Assembly (NCBI RefSeq): GCF_002531755.2
Contig: NZ_CP034998.1
Span: forward strand, 3,712,501-3,776,500
Reading direction: 5' to 3'
Length of the DNA stretch: 64,000 nt
Origin: Rhizobium acidisoli
GTDB taxonomy: Bacteria; Pseudomonadota; Alphaproteobacteria; Rhizobiales; Rhizobiaceae
Positions within the stretch are counted from its first letter, which is position 1, and every line of letters begins with the position of its first letter. Below the pieces are notes generated by a model. The model worked only from the letters and a program-made list of their open reading frames with translations, was not told where the DNA came from and did no database searches. Below are positions 32,011 through 40,500 of the stretch, piece by piece. The translations under genes and the position numbers were made by a program.

Positions 32011-32298
32011 CTACTTGTTCTTCAGCAGCCACATCTTGCCGGCCATGGTGATGCCGTAGACGTCTTTCGAGACATCGTCATCCAGGTGCCGCCGCTCGAG
32101 GAAACCCGGTTCCTTCAGCTCGCCCAGCGTCTTGGCTGTGACCGATTTGATTTTCTGAGGGCGCTCTTTCCAACGGTCATTTTTCGCGTAGGTTACCGTC
32201 GCGTTCTGATGCGTCCATTTGTTGGCAGGCTGAGGGTAAAGGTCTCCATCCCTGGCCAGTTTCAGTGCGGCGATCTGGGACGGCGTAAGCTCAATCAT
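32011..32298 (-). CDS. Small conserved hypothetical protein
   Basis: The 95-residue protein begins MIELTPSQIAALKLARDGDL and ends GITMAGKMWLLKNK. The alternation of helix, basic strand (WTHQNATVTYAK) and C-terminal helix resembles a small winged-helix unit, but no known family was recognised. Two short orphan genes follow the tRNA-Leu on this strand, so it may belong to a small accessory insertion. Confidence 0.6.
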   Translation of the reverse strand: MIELTPSQIAALKLARDGDLYPQPANKWTHQNATVTYAKNDRWKERPQKIKSVTAKTLGELKEPGFLERRHLDDDVSKDVYGITMAGKMWLLKNK

Positions 32299-32419
32299 AC
32301 TAAAAGATCCTGTGCAGGAGTTGTTTGCGCTGGGAGTGCGCTTGTACCAAAGGCGTGCTCATAACACCGACGGACGGGTTTCACCACTGCATTGAGAGTA
32401 TGCGCGCCAGGAAAGGCGA

Positions 32420-32444
32420 AAACCCGGCTCTTTGAACCGGGCTT
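32420..32444 (-). terminator. Terminator of the small secreted protein gene
   Basis: On the minus strand AAGCCCGG and CCGGGTTT pair across TTCAAAGAG and lead into TTTTC. It lies about 25 bases past the stop at 32467. Confidence 0.65.
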
Positions 32445-32466
32445 CGTCATTGTCGCGTATTTCCGG

Positions 32467-32751
32467 TTAATTGCAACGCCGGACGGTTTTGGTCACTTCG
32501 CCTTCGTCGGTTTGACGGGTGACACTCCTGGTTTCGCAGCCGTTGTCGCGATAGCGGCGGTGGTCACGTTCGCGCACCGCACCGAAAGTGACACCACGCT
32601 CGCTGATGGTGATGCCGGGTCGGACCCGTTCATGACGATAACCGTCATCATAGGTACGTTCCCTCACATAGACGCTATCGGCGAGAACAGGCGCTGCAAA
32701 CGAGCAGGCGGCAAGGGCCGCTACAGTACAATTCAGGATGATCTTCCGCAT
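32467..32751 (-). CDS. Small secreted protein of unknown function
   Basis: The 94-residue product has a signal peptide (MRKIILNCTVAALAACSFAA, cleaved after about VLA) and a charged mature part with many Arg and Tyr residues (YVRERTYDDGYRHERVRPG) and two Cys near the end. The frame is open 43 codons further up, but AAGGAG a few bases before 32751 and the signal peptide fix the start. It is similar in style to rhizobial periplasmic proteins, with no known role. Confidence 0.75.
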   Translation of the reverse strand: MRKIILNCTVAALAACSFAAPVLADSVYVRERTYDDGYRHERVRPGITISERGVTFGAVRERDHRRYRDNGCETRSVTRQTDEGEVTKTVRRCN

Positions 32752-32963
32752 GTCGTTTCTCCTTTCTGGATGAAAGGGCAACGAGACAAGACGCAACTGG
32801 TTCCAACATCGCCGACAGCCCGGGCCCGCCCCAGACGACAGAAGACCAGTTCTATGCCTGATCGCAAGGATTGAGAACAAGGTCCGCCACCCGCCAAATC
32901 AACTGTTTAATTTTGCTTGTACTTCGTACAGAGTGGCCGCCGCCATCACAGGAAGGGTCGGAC

Positions 32964-34712
32964 GTGCATCAGGAAGTAGGGCTTATCGCAACGGTTGCCG
33001 TCAGTTTCGTTTTCGCAGCGATCCTGGGTTATGGCGCCGACCGGCTGCGGCTGCCGCCGCTCGTCGGCTATCTCCTCGCCGGCATTCTGATGGGTCCGTT
33101 CACGCCGGGTTTCGTCGCCGATACCGCCCTTGCCGGCCAGCTCGCCGAAATGGGCGTCATCCTGCTGATGTTTGGCGTCGGCCTGCATTTTTCCGCCTCC
33201 GACCTGCTCGCCGTCCGGGGGATCGCCGTGCCGGGCGCGATCGGACGCATCATCCTCGCCACCCTGTTGGGCATCGGCCTTTGTAAACTCTGGGGCTGGA
33301 GCCTCGGCGCCGGCATCGTCTTGGGCCTCAGCCTGTCGGTGGCAAGCACCGTCGTGCTGCTGAAGGCGCTGGAGGAGCGCAATCTCGTCAACGCGCCAAG
33401 CGGGCGTGTCGCCGTCGGCTGGCTGATCGTCGAGGATCTGGTGATGGTGCTGGCGCTGGTGTTGCTGCCGGCGCTCGCAGAGCTTCTCGGCGGCAACGCC
33501 GCCGCGACGAACAATCACGGCCTTGGCGAGCTTTCCCTGGCGCTGACGATCGGCCTGACACTCTTGAAGGTGGCGGGCTTCGCCGCCATGGCGATCTTCC
33601 TCGGCCCGCGCATCGTGCCCTGGCTGCTGACGATGATCGCCCGCACCGGTTCGCGTGAACTCTTCACGCTGACGGTCCTGGCGATCGCGCTGGGCATCGC
33701 CTTCGGCTCGGCGGCGATCTTCGGCGTCTCCTTTGCGCTCGGCGCCTTTTTTGCTGGCGTCGTCATGAGCGAATCCCAGCTCAGCCACAGGGCGGCCGCC
33801 GACTCGCTGCCGCTGCAGAACGCCTTCTCCGTGCTGTTTTTCGTCTCCGTCGGCATGCTCTTCGACCCATCGATCCTGGTCAGCCAGCCGCTGGCGGTGA
33901 TCGGCGCGCTGGCGCTCGTCATCCTCGGCAAGGCCATCATCACGTTCCTTATCGTCATACTGCTGCGATATCCGATCGGCCTGGGGCTGACATTGGCCGG
34001 CGGCCTTGCCCAGATCGGCGAATTCTCCTTCATCCTCGCCGGCCTCGGCGTCTCACTCGGGCTGCTGCCGCATGAGGGCCAGGATCTGATCCTTGCCGCC
34101 GCAATCCTGTCGATCACGCTCAACCCGATCGTGATCCTGGCGACCGACGGTTTGAAGAAATTCGTCCATTCGAGATGGCCCTCCCTGTGGGAAAGCTACG
34201 GCAGGACGAGGCAGAAGACGCTCAGCAAGGAACTGGAAAAGATCAGGGCGCTCGGCGAGGAGCGCGAACGCGAGCATCAGCTGAAAATGCAGCAGCTGAT
34301 CGAGACTTTTCCCTTGTTCTCCGAGGTCAACGAAGACGCGCAGGAGGAACTGCTGCTGCTCTTCAAGGCAAAATCCGCTCCACCAGGCGAACGCGTTATC
34401 CGCCGCGGCGACCGCGGCGACGGCATGTATTTCATTTCTTCGGGGGCGGTGGAAGTCCGGCTCGCCAGCGGCGCGATCCGCCTGGAGCCCGGCGCCTTCT
34501 TCGGCGAAATGGCGCTTCTGACCGGTGGACGGCGCACCGCCGACGTCATCGCCGTCGACTTCTGCCAATTCGAAGTGCTCGAACGGCGCGACTTCAACAT
34601 GTTCATGTCGCGCCATCCCAATCTGCGCGCCGCCGTCAGCGAAATGGCGCAGAAACGCACGGAGATGAACGACCTGCGTCAGCAATGGGAAAAGTCGATG
34701 GACCTCTCCTGA
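32964..34712 (+). CDS. CPA2 cation:proton antiporter with cyclic-nucleotide domain
   Basis: The 582-residue protein has 12-13 transmembrane helices of a Kef/CPA2 Na+/H+ or K+/H+ exchanger (about 1-385). A linker helix follows, then a C-terminal CNMP-binding domain (about 455-560) with the phosphate cassette FFGEMALLTGGRRTADV. In place of the KTN nucleotide domain of KefB, this branch senses cNMP-like ligands. The GTG start at 32964 was chosen because AGGAAGG precedes it and the protein then begins directly with the first helix region. Confidence 0.87.
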   Translation: MHQEVGLIATVAVSFVFAAILGYGADRLRLPPLVGYLLAGILMGPFTPGFVADTALAGQLAEMGVILLMFGVGLHFSASDLLAVRGIAVPGAIGRIILATLLGIGLCKLWGWSLGAGIVLGLSLSVASTVVLLKALEERNLVNAPSGRVAVGWLIVEDLVMVLALVLLPALAELLGGNAAATNNHGLGELSLALTIGLTLLKVAGFAAMAIFLGPRIVPWLLTMIARTGSRELFTLTVLAIALGIAFGSAAIFGVSFALGAFFAGVVMSESQLSHRAAADSLPLQNAFSVLFFVSVGMLFDPSILVSQPLAVIGALALVILGKAIITFLIVILLRYPIGLGLTLAGGLAQIGEFSFILAGLGVSLGLLPHEGQDLILAAAILSITLNPIVILATDGLKKFVHSRWPSLWESYGRTRQKTLSKELEKIRALGEEREREHQLKMQQLIETFPLFSEVNEDAQEELLLLFKAKSAPPGERVIRRGDRGDGMYFISSGAVEVRLASGAIRLEPGAFFGEMALLTGGRRTADVIAVDFCQFEVLERRDFNMFMSRHPNLRAAVSEMAQKRTEMNDLRQQWEKSMDLS

Positions 34713-34754
34713 GGCAACTCCGACGCATGTCTGCGAATTGCGATTGCGATTGCC

Positions 34755-35041
34755 TCAGCCAGCCGGCCAATAGCCGTCGGCGCGGAAATCCTCCGGGATC
34801 GGGTCGAGCCGCGACAATGTCTCGGCTGCAAAATCGATCTGCAGCGACAAATATTTAAGCGAGGCCAGCATCGGCACGCCGGTCGCAAATTCCCGGATGC
34901 GCGACGGATGATAGCCGCTTTCGCTCAGCCGCCGTGCGGCCTCCCGGCGCACATCCTCCCTGCTAGGCCTACCTCTTCGAACCGGTCGGCCATCTGCACG
35001 GCCTGCCCGCGGCCGCCTTCGATCACTTTGAACATTCTCAT
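34755..35041 (-). pseudogene. Frameshifted small gene of unknown function
   Basis: From an ATG at 35041 the frame gives MRMFKVIEGGRGQAVQMADR and FEEVGL, then breaks. In the neighbouring frame the product continues SREDVRREAARRLSESGYHP ... FATGVPMLASLKYLSLQIDF ... EDFRADGYWPAG and stops at 34755. Losing one base near 34963-34970 explains the break; the restored product would be about 95 residues. No family was recognised. AGGG precedes the start. It could be real decay or a sequence error. Confidence 0.6.
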
Positions 35042-35237
35042 GCCACCCTGCACGTCGCCCCAATTCAGCTGGAGCATGATGTCGTCTAAAAACCGCCCAC
35101 AGTTTTCGGCATCACGCTTTGAGACAGCTTGCCGCAGAATGGCCGATTCGCCATCACGTGAAATCTTGGGAGGGGCGGCGGGGCCTGCATCACGAAATTT
35201 TTAGGCGGCGGGTGGCACGAAGGACACGGGCAAGCAT

Positions 35238-35273
35238 TTACAGCGCCGCGCACGGCCCCTAAAGCTTTTTTGC
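35238..35273. repeat. Partial family A repeat
   Basis: TTACAGCGCCGCGCACGG and the following AAAGC...TTTTTTGCAC resemble the left half of the double-hairpin repeats at 18933 and 53039, but the downstream hairpin is missing. Confidence 0.4.
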
Positions 35274-35295
35274 ACCGCAACAGGAAGGGAACGGA

Positions 35296-35892
35296 ATGCT
35301 CCGCAGACTTTACGACTGGACCATGTCTCTGGCCGCGCGCAAATCGGCCGAAGTCTGGCTCGCCGTCATCGCCTTCGTCGAAAGCTCCGTCTTTCTCGTC
35401 CCCGCCGATGTACTGTTCCTGCCGATGGCGCTTTCCAAGCCGGAACGCTCCTATCGCTACGCGGTGATCGCAACCATCGCTTCCGTGCTCGGGGGCATCG
35501 CCGGCTGGGCGCTCGGCTATTACGCCTATGAGACGGTGGCGCGGCCGGTTCTCGAATTCTACGGCAAATTCGAGGATTTCGAGCAATGGCGAAATACCAT
35601 TCACGGCGAATGGGAAATCCTGTTGCTGTTGCTGGTGACTTCCGGTTTAGCGCACCTGCCGCCGATCAAGGTCGTAACTATTCTGGCTGGCGTCATTAAC
35701 ATGAATTTGGGGGTCTTCATTATTTCCGCCATCGTGGCCCGCGGCGCTCGGTTTCTGCTTTTGGCTTGGCTACTTCGTCGATATGGCGAACCGATCCGCC
35801 ATTTTGTCGAAAAGCGCCTTGGCCAGATCGTCGGCATCGGTGCCGCCGCCCTCATTTCGCTGGCAATCGCCTACAAATTATTCGCTCACTAA
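35296..35892 (+). CDS. YqaA-like VTT-domain membrane protein
   Basis: The 198-residue protein has about five hydrophobic segments and matches the YqaA branch of the VTT/DedA superfamily, related to lipid scramblases. The family motif appears as FVESSVFLVPADVLFLPMAL followed by GGIAGWALGYYAYE. Function in bacteria is uncertain; relatives help lipid or proton balance of the membrane. AGGAAGGGAA precedes the ATG. It is followed 18 bases later by dsbB. Confidence 0.85.
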   Translation: MLRRLYDWTMSLAARKSAEVWLAVIAFVESSVFLVPADVLFLPMALSKPERSYRYAVIATIASVLGGIAGWALGYYAYETVARPVLEFYGKFEDFEQWRNTIHGEWEILLLLLVTSGLAHLPPIKVVTILAGVINMNLGVFIISAIVARGARFLLLAWLLRRYGEPIRHFVEKRLGQIVGIGAAALISLAIAYKLFAH

Positions 35893-35910
35893 ATCTCGCG
35901 GAGTTCCGCC

Positions 35911-36426
35911 ATGACTGCCACCTCCTCGCCGCTCGCCCGCCCCGGCTTCGTCTATTCCATATTGCTCGCCATCGGCATGGCGGCCGCGGTCGGCACGGCG
36001 CTTGGTTTCCAATATATCGGCGGCTATATTCCCTGCGCGCTCTGCCTGCTGCAGCGCCAGCCCTATTATTACGCCATCCCGATCGCCATCCTCGCCGCGG
36101 TTTCGGAACTGGTCGGCCTGCCGAACTGGATCACCCGCGCGCTCATTCTCGCCGCCGGCATGTTGATGCTGGTCACCGCCGGCATGGGCGTCTATCACGC
36201 CGGCGTCGAATGGCATTTCTGGCCCGGCCCGGCCACCTGCTCGACGACGGCAAGCAGCATGACCACCAATGCCGGCGATCTGCTCGGCGAGCTCAACACG
36301 ATCAAGGGGCCGTCTTGCACCGATGCGGCGCTCCGGGTGCTCGGCCTGTCTTTTGCGGGCTGGAACGTGATTGCCGGAATCCTGCTTGCCGCCTTCGCTT
36401 TCGTCGGCGTTCGCAAGGCGGCCTAA
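35911..36426 (+). CDS. dsbB: Disulfide bond formation protein DsbB
   Basis: DsbB reoxidises DsbA and passes electrons to ubiquinone. The 171-residue protein has four helices, the first periplasmic pair as CALC (YIPCALCLLQRQPYY) and the second pair as Cys in GPATCSTT and GPSCTDAA. The pairs match the family's two redox centres. A 12-base tandem duplication (GGCGGCCTAA repeated) surrounds the stop codon. Confidence 0.93.
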   Translation: MTATSSPLARPGFVYSILLAIGMAAAVGTALGFQYIGGYIPCALCLLQRQPYYYAIPIAILAAVSELVGLPNWITRALILAAGMLMLVTAGMGVYHAGVEWHFWPGPATCSTTASSMTTNAGDLLGELNTIKGPSCTDAALRVLGLSFAGWNVIAGILLAAFAFVGVRKAA

Positions 36427-36446
36427 GGCGGCCTAAGGCGGTTTGA

Positions 36447-37004
36447 TCAGGGCTGCAGTTCGGTATCCCAGTAGAGATAGTCGAGCCAGCTGTCGTGCAG
36501 ATAGTTCGGCGGGAACAGCCGGCCGTTATTGTGCAGATCCTGCACCGTCGGCTGATAGGGCTTCTGCGCCGGGAACATGCTGGCCTGCTTCGGCAACTTG
36601 CTGCCCTTGCGCAGATTGCAGGGCGAACAGGCGGCCACGACATTCTCCCAGGTCGTCTCGCCGCCATGCGCGCGCGGGATGACGTGATCGAAAGTCAGAT
36701 CGTCATGGGCGCCGCAATACTGGCACTCGAACCGGTCGCGCAGGAAGACGTTGAACCGGGTGAAGGCGGGATTGCGGGACGGCTGAACATAGGTCTTGAG
36801 GCACACGACACTCGGAAGCCGCATCGAAAAACTCGGCGAGGAAACCGAATGCTCATATTCTGCGATGATGTTCACACGGTCGAGAAATACCGCCTTGATC
36901 GCGTCCTGCCAGGACCACAGCGACAAGGGGTAATAACTCAGTGGCCGGTAGTCAGCGTTCAGAACGAGCGCTGGCAGGGCCTGGGGGGAGACTGCAATCG
37001 TCAA
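36447..37004 (-). CDS. HNH endonuclease family protein
   Basis: The 185-residue protein has a complete HNH zinc-type motif (CQYCG, then DHVIPRAHGG, N in WENVVAACSPCNLRKGS; about 90-135). The N-terminus LTIAVSPQALPALVLNADYR, shortened, is highly characteristic of a chromosomal family present in most rhizobia and therefore not a mobile nuclease. The start is a TTG at 37004, indicated by AGGAG six bases before. An upstream frame opens to 37097 but looks non-coding. Function in repair is only a guess. Confidence 0.88.
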   Translation of the reverse strand: MTIAVSPQALPALVLNADYRPLSYYPLSLWSWQDAIKAVFLDRVNIIAEYEHSVSSPSFSMRLPSVVCLKTYVQPSRNPAFTRFNVFLRDRFECQYCGAHDDLTFDHVIPRAHGGETTWENVVAACSPCNLRKGSKLPKQASMFPAQKPYQPTVQDLHNNGRLFPPNYLHDSWLDYLYWDTELQP

Positions 37005-37115
37005 GGGACTCTCCTGATCGATTCGGCATCTGCACCTGTATATTAGGCCGGTTGTTACAGGATTGTGAAGTCCAATAAATTCAGAGGATAAAGGCAATTT
37101 GAAGAGTGTTGCCGA

Positions 37116-37793
37116 TCAGCCGGTCGGCACCATGTCGCGGCGCGTTCTCGTGGCATAATAGGCCCAGAAAAGCCGTGCCGCCACCGAGCGCCACGGCGAC
37201 CAGGCTTCCGCCAGCGCCGTCAGCGCCTTTGCCTGAGGCCGCGCCGCGAGACCGAATGCCGCACCGACGGCATTTTGCAGCGCGACATCACCGGCCGGAA
37301 ACACATCGGCATGGCCGCCGCAGAACATCAGATAGACCTCCGCCGTCCACGGACCGACGCCCTTCAGCGCCGTGAGTTCGCCAAGCGCTTCACCAGGCGG
37401 CTTCAGGCAGAGCCCGGAAAGATCGAGGCGGCCGGAGGCGACGGCTTCGGCGATCCGCGACAGGGTCTCGGCCTTGGCGCGCGACAGGCCGAATTCGCGC
37501 CAGGCTTCGGCGTGAAGCAGCGTGTAGCCTTCGGCGGTCAGGAGACCGTCCGCCGGCAGCATGCGCCGCCAGATCGCCTCGGCGCTGGCGCGCGACACCA
37601 TTTGCGAGACGATGATATGGGCAAGCCCGGCAAAACCCGGTTCACGCAGCCGCAGCGGCACAGGCCCGGCATCTGCGGCGATCGGCACAAGCCGCGGATC
37701 GAGGCGAAGCAGCGCTTCGAGCCCTTGGCTGACGTCGTCTTCGTTGCGGATGATCTGCACATCGCCTCGCAGTGGTTCGAAACCTAAATCCAT
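37116..37793 (-). CDS. alkA: DNA-3-methyladenine glycosylase II
   Basis: AlkA removes alkylated bases from DNA. The 225-residue protein has the helix-hairpin-helix GVGPWTAEVYLMFC and the catalytic aspartate of FPAGDVAL that follows (about residue 185). The fold is the HhH-GPD superfamily. The start was placed at MDLGFEPLRG; two further possible starts lie 5 and 7 codons upstream. It is divergent from gluQ, whose start lies only 13 bases away, so the two promoters must overlap the opposite genes. Confidence 0.9.
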   Translation of the reverse strand: MDLGFEPLRGDVQIIRNEDDVSQGLEALLRLDPRLVPIAADAGPVPLRLREPGFAGLAHIIVSQMVSRASAEAIWRRMLPADGLLTAEGYTLLHAEAWREFGLSRAKAETLSRIAEAVASGRLDLSGLCLKPPGEALGELTALKGVGPWTAEVYLMFCGGHADVFPAGDVALQNAVGAAFGLAARPQAKALTALAEAWSPWRSVAARLFWAYYATRTRRDMVPTG

Positions 37794-37806
37794 GGCAGAA
37801 GAAAGC

Positions 37807-38688
37807 ATGACCACGAGCGAGCGTCAAAAACCTGTCTTTCGTTTTGCGCCGAGCCCCAACGGGCAGCTGCATCTCGGTCATGCCCTCTCGGCCCTCTTGA
37901 ACCGCGACATGGCGGAGGCCGAGCATGGCCGCCTGCTGCTGCGCATCGAGGATATCGACCAAACGCGCTGCACGCCCGAGTTCGAGGCTGGCATCCTCAG
38001 GGATCTCGACTGGCTGGGGATTGGCTGGGAAAGCCCAGCGCGGCGCCAGTCGGAACATTTCCCCGAATATCAGGCAGCGCTGCACGCGCTGATCGAACGC
38101 GGCCTGGTCTATCCGGCCTTCCTGACACGCGGCGAGGTGAAGATGCGCGTTACGGCCTATGAGGCGGCCGGCAGGTCCTGGCCGCGCGATCCCGATGGTA
38201 CGCCGCATTACCCCGCGAGCGATCGCGAGCGCCCGGAAGACGAATGGCGGGAGATGCTGGCCGCGGGGAAGAAACATGCCTGGCGCCTCGATATGCGCAA
38301 GGCGCTCGACCTGATCGGCGAGCTGCTGTTCTGGACGGAAACCGGCGACGGCAGATCGGGCGAGATCGCCGCCGAGCCGGACGTCTGGGGCGATGTCATC
38401 CTGTCGCGCTCGGACGCCCCGTCGAGCTATCATCTTTCGGTGGTGGTCGACGATGCGCTCCAGGGTGTCACCCATGTGGTGCGCGGGCTCGACCTCTTCC
38501 CCGCCACCTCGGTGCACCGGCTGCTGCAAGTCCTGCTCGGCTTGCCGCAGCCTCTCTATCACCACCATCGTCTCATTCTCGACGATGCCGGCCGCAAGCT
38601 TTCGAAAAGCCAGGGCGACAGCGGCATTGGCGAATTGCGGGCCCGCGGCACGTCAGGGGCCGATATTCGCCGCCTTGTCGGGCTCTGA
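37807..38688 (+). CDS. gluQ: Glutamyl-Q tRNA(Asp) synthetase
   Basis: GluQRS attaches glutamate to the queuosine base of tRNA-Asp. The 293-residue enzyme is a glutamyl-tRNA synthetase core without the anticodon domain: HLGHA (HIGH, about 20) and KLSKSQG (KMSKS, about 265). The usual zinc cysteines are not seen at the expected place (GLVYPAFLTRGEV has none). The start at 37807 gives MTTSERQKPVFRFAPSPNG; 37792 is an alternative. The end overlaps the convergent BrkB-like gene by 36 bases. Confidence 0.93.
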   Translation: MTTSERQKPVFRFAPSPNGQLHLGHALSALLNRDMAEAEHGRLLLRIEDIDQTRCTPEFEAGILRDLDWLGIGWESPARRQSEHFPEYQAALHALIERGLVYPAFLTRGEVKMRVTAYEAAGRSWPRDPDGTPHYPASDRERPEDEWREMLAAGKKHAWRLDMRKALDLIGELLFWTETGDGRSGEIAAEPDVWGDVILSRSDAPSSYHLSVVVDDALQGVTHVVRGLDLFPATSVHRLLQVLLGLPQPLYHHHRLILDDAGRKLSKSQGDSGIGELRARGTSGADIRRLVGL

Positions 38689-39576
38689 TGGCCTTTCGAC
38701 ACGCTGCCTGCCGACGATCGAAAGCGTGTGGGAAAACATCCGGAAGACGCGGAACTTGATCAGCGCCGCATTGATCTCGGCGCCGATGATGAAGATGACG
38801 CCGACCATATAGAGGAAGATCAGTACGATCATGACCGAGGCGAGACCGGCATAGGTGGCGGTGTAGTTGGCGAAGGTCGCGAGATAATAGGCAAAGATCA
38901 GCGCCCCGGCGAGCCAGAGCAGCAGGGTCAGCAGCACGCCCGGAATGACGTCGAAGACCCGCCGCTTGCCAGCCGGCAGCCAGAGATGCATGACCAGCAG
39001 CCCGACGGTCAGCACGACGAGCGTGCCGTAGATGCGCCAGCTGAAGACGATCTCGAGCGTATCGGCAAACAGCGGAAACCAGTTCCTGGCATAGTCGAGC
39101 GCCAGCGGCACGGCGACCAGCAGAATGCTGATCGCCGCAAAGATGATCACCGCGATCAGCACATAGCCGAGGCTGGCGAGACGGGTGAAATACCACGGCC
39201 GCGTCTCCTGCACCCGGTAGGCGCGGTTGAGCGAGATGCGCAGCGCCTCGACGCCGTTCGAGGCGAAATAGGCGGCCGCCAGCACCGAGATCGTCAGCAG
39301 CCCGCCGCGCGGAATGGTCAGCACCTGCAGCACCTGGTCGGCGAGCGGCTTGGCGATCGCCTCGGGCCAGGTGTCGAAGATCAGATGGATGGCGGTCGAG
39401 GAAAATTGATCGGCGCCGAGGAAGCTTGCCAGCGCTGTACCGAAGATCAGGAAGGGGAAAACCGCAAGCAGGCTCGACAGCGCCACGTGGCTCGCCATGG
39501 CGAAGCCGTCATCCTCGACCATGTGACAGATCGCGTCATAGACCACGTCATAGATCGTGCGCAGCGCCTTCGGCAT
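38653..39576 (-). CDS. YihY/BrkB family inner-membrane protein
   Basis: The 307-residue protein has six helices with the YihY pattern (ASHVALSSLLAVFPFLIF, ASNGVEALRISLNRAY, YMVGVIFIIGAEINAAL). It was once called ribonuclease BN in error; function is unknown. The frame opens 19 codons earlier at 39633, but MPKALRTIYDVVYDAI is the usual start. It overlaps the 3' end of gluQ and faces the SDR gene at 39653. Confidence 0.9.
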   Translation of the reverse strand: MPKALRTIYDVVYDAICHMVEDDGFAMASHVALSSLLAVFPFLIFGTALASFLGADQFSSTAIHLIFDTWPEAIAKPLADQVLQVLTIPRGGLLTISVLAAAYFASNGVEALRISLNRAYRVQETRPWYFTRLASLGYVLIAVIIFAAISILLVAVPLALDYARNWFPLFADTLEIVFSWRIYGTLVVLTVGLLVMHLWLPAGKRRVFDVIPGVLLTLLLWLAGALIFAYYLATFANYTATYAGLASVMIVLIFLYMVGVIFIIGAEINAALIKFRVFRMFSHTLSIVGRQRVERPSEPDKAANIGP

Positions 39577-39652
39577 TCCGTTCCCGGCTTTCCAGATTGT
39601 ATCCTCTGGCCGAATATGGGAAACGAGTCCCATTTTGTACAGGAATCATTCC

Positions 39653-40486
39653 ATGGCGGCAGAGCGCAGCATCGTCGTGACCGGATGCTCGTCCGGTATC
39701 GGTGCGCATTGCGCGCGGGCGCTGAAAGCCGATGGATGGCGCGTCTTCGCAACGGTGCGCAAACCGGAAGATTTGCCGGCGCTGGAAGCCGACGGCATCG
39801 AAGCCTTCCTGATGGATTATGCCAGGCCCGAGACGATTTCCGCGCTGGTCGACACCGTCTTGCAACGCAGCGGCAGCCGCATCGACGCGCTCTTCAACAA
39901 TGGCGCCTACGGCCAGCCGGGCGCCGTCGAGGATCTTTCGACGGCAACGCTGCGCGCCCAGTTCGAGGCGAATTTCTTCGGCTGGCACGAATTGACGCGG
40001 CAGGTGATCCCGGCAATGCGCACATACGGCCGGGGACGGATCGTGCAATGCTCGTCCATTCTCGGCGTCGTGCCCTATCGCTATCGCGGCGCCTATACCG
40101 CCTCCAAGTTCGCGCTCGAAGGCCTCAGCATCACCCTGCGCATGGAGCTGCAGGGCAGCGGCATCCATGTGAGCCTGATCGAGCCCGGACCGATCGCGAC
40201 GCGTTTCACCACCAACGCACTCGCCAAGATCCGCGAGCATATCGACGTCGAGAATTCACCGCACGCGGCCGACTATGTCAGGCAACTGGCAAGACTCGAC
40301 GGATCGGGCCCGGTCAACCGCCACAAGCTTGGCCCGGAGGCGGTCTATTCCGTCTTGAAACACGCATTGAACTCGAAAAATCCGAGGCCACATTATCCTG
40401 TAACGACACCGGCCAAGCAGGGCATGTTCCTGAAGCGGCTGCTTCCGGCAGACCTCTTCTACCGCCTGATGCGCTGGACGGACTGA
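39653..40486 (+). CDS. SDR family NAD(P)-dependent oxidoreductase
   Basis: The 277-residue classical short-chain dehydrogenase has the cofactor motif TGCSSGIG (about 11-18), the NNGAYG-type stretch, the catalytic Ser in QCSSILG and YTASK. The PGPIATRF segment after the catalytic site fits an NADP-dependent enzyme. Substrate is unknown. AGGAATCATTCC before the ATG gives a good ribosome site. A small HIG1-like gene follows 14 bases downstream. Confidence 0.92.
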   Translation: MAAERSIVVTGCSSGIGAHCARALKADGWRVFATVRKPEDLPALEADGIEAFLMDYARPETISALVDTVLQRSGSRIDALFNNGAYGQPGAVEDLSTATLRAQFEANFFGWHELTRQVIPAMRTYGRGRIVQCSSILGVVPYRYRGAYTASKFALEGLSITLRMELQGSGIHVSLIEPGPIATRFTTNALAKIREHIDVENSPHAADYVRQLARLDGSGPVNRHKLGPEAVYSVLKHALNSKNPRPHYPVTTPAKQGMFLKRLLPADLFYRLMRWTD

Positions 40487-40500
40487 GAAAGCTGAATGCC

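Noticed and set aside
36447..37004. HNH nuclease as part of a mobile or defence system
   Set aside because: The protein is of the conserved chromosomal rhizobial type and has no restriction, phage or intron context.
38728..40500. A long plus-strand frame running into the HIG1-like gene
   Set aside because: It is antisense to the BrkB-like gene and out of frame with the SDR gene. Only the last 67 codons (40501-40704) look real.
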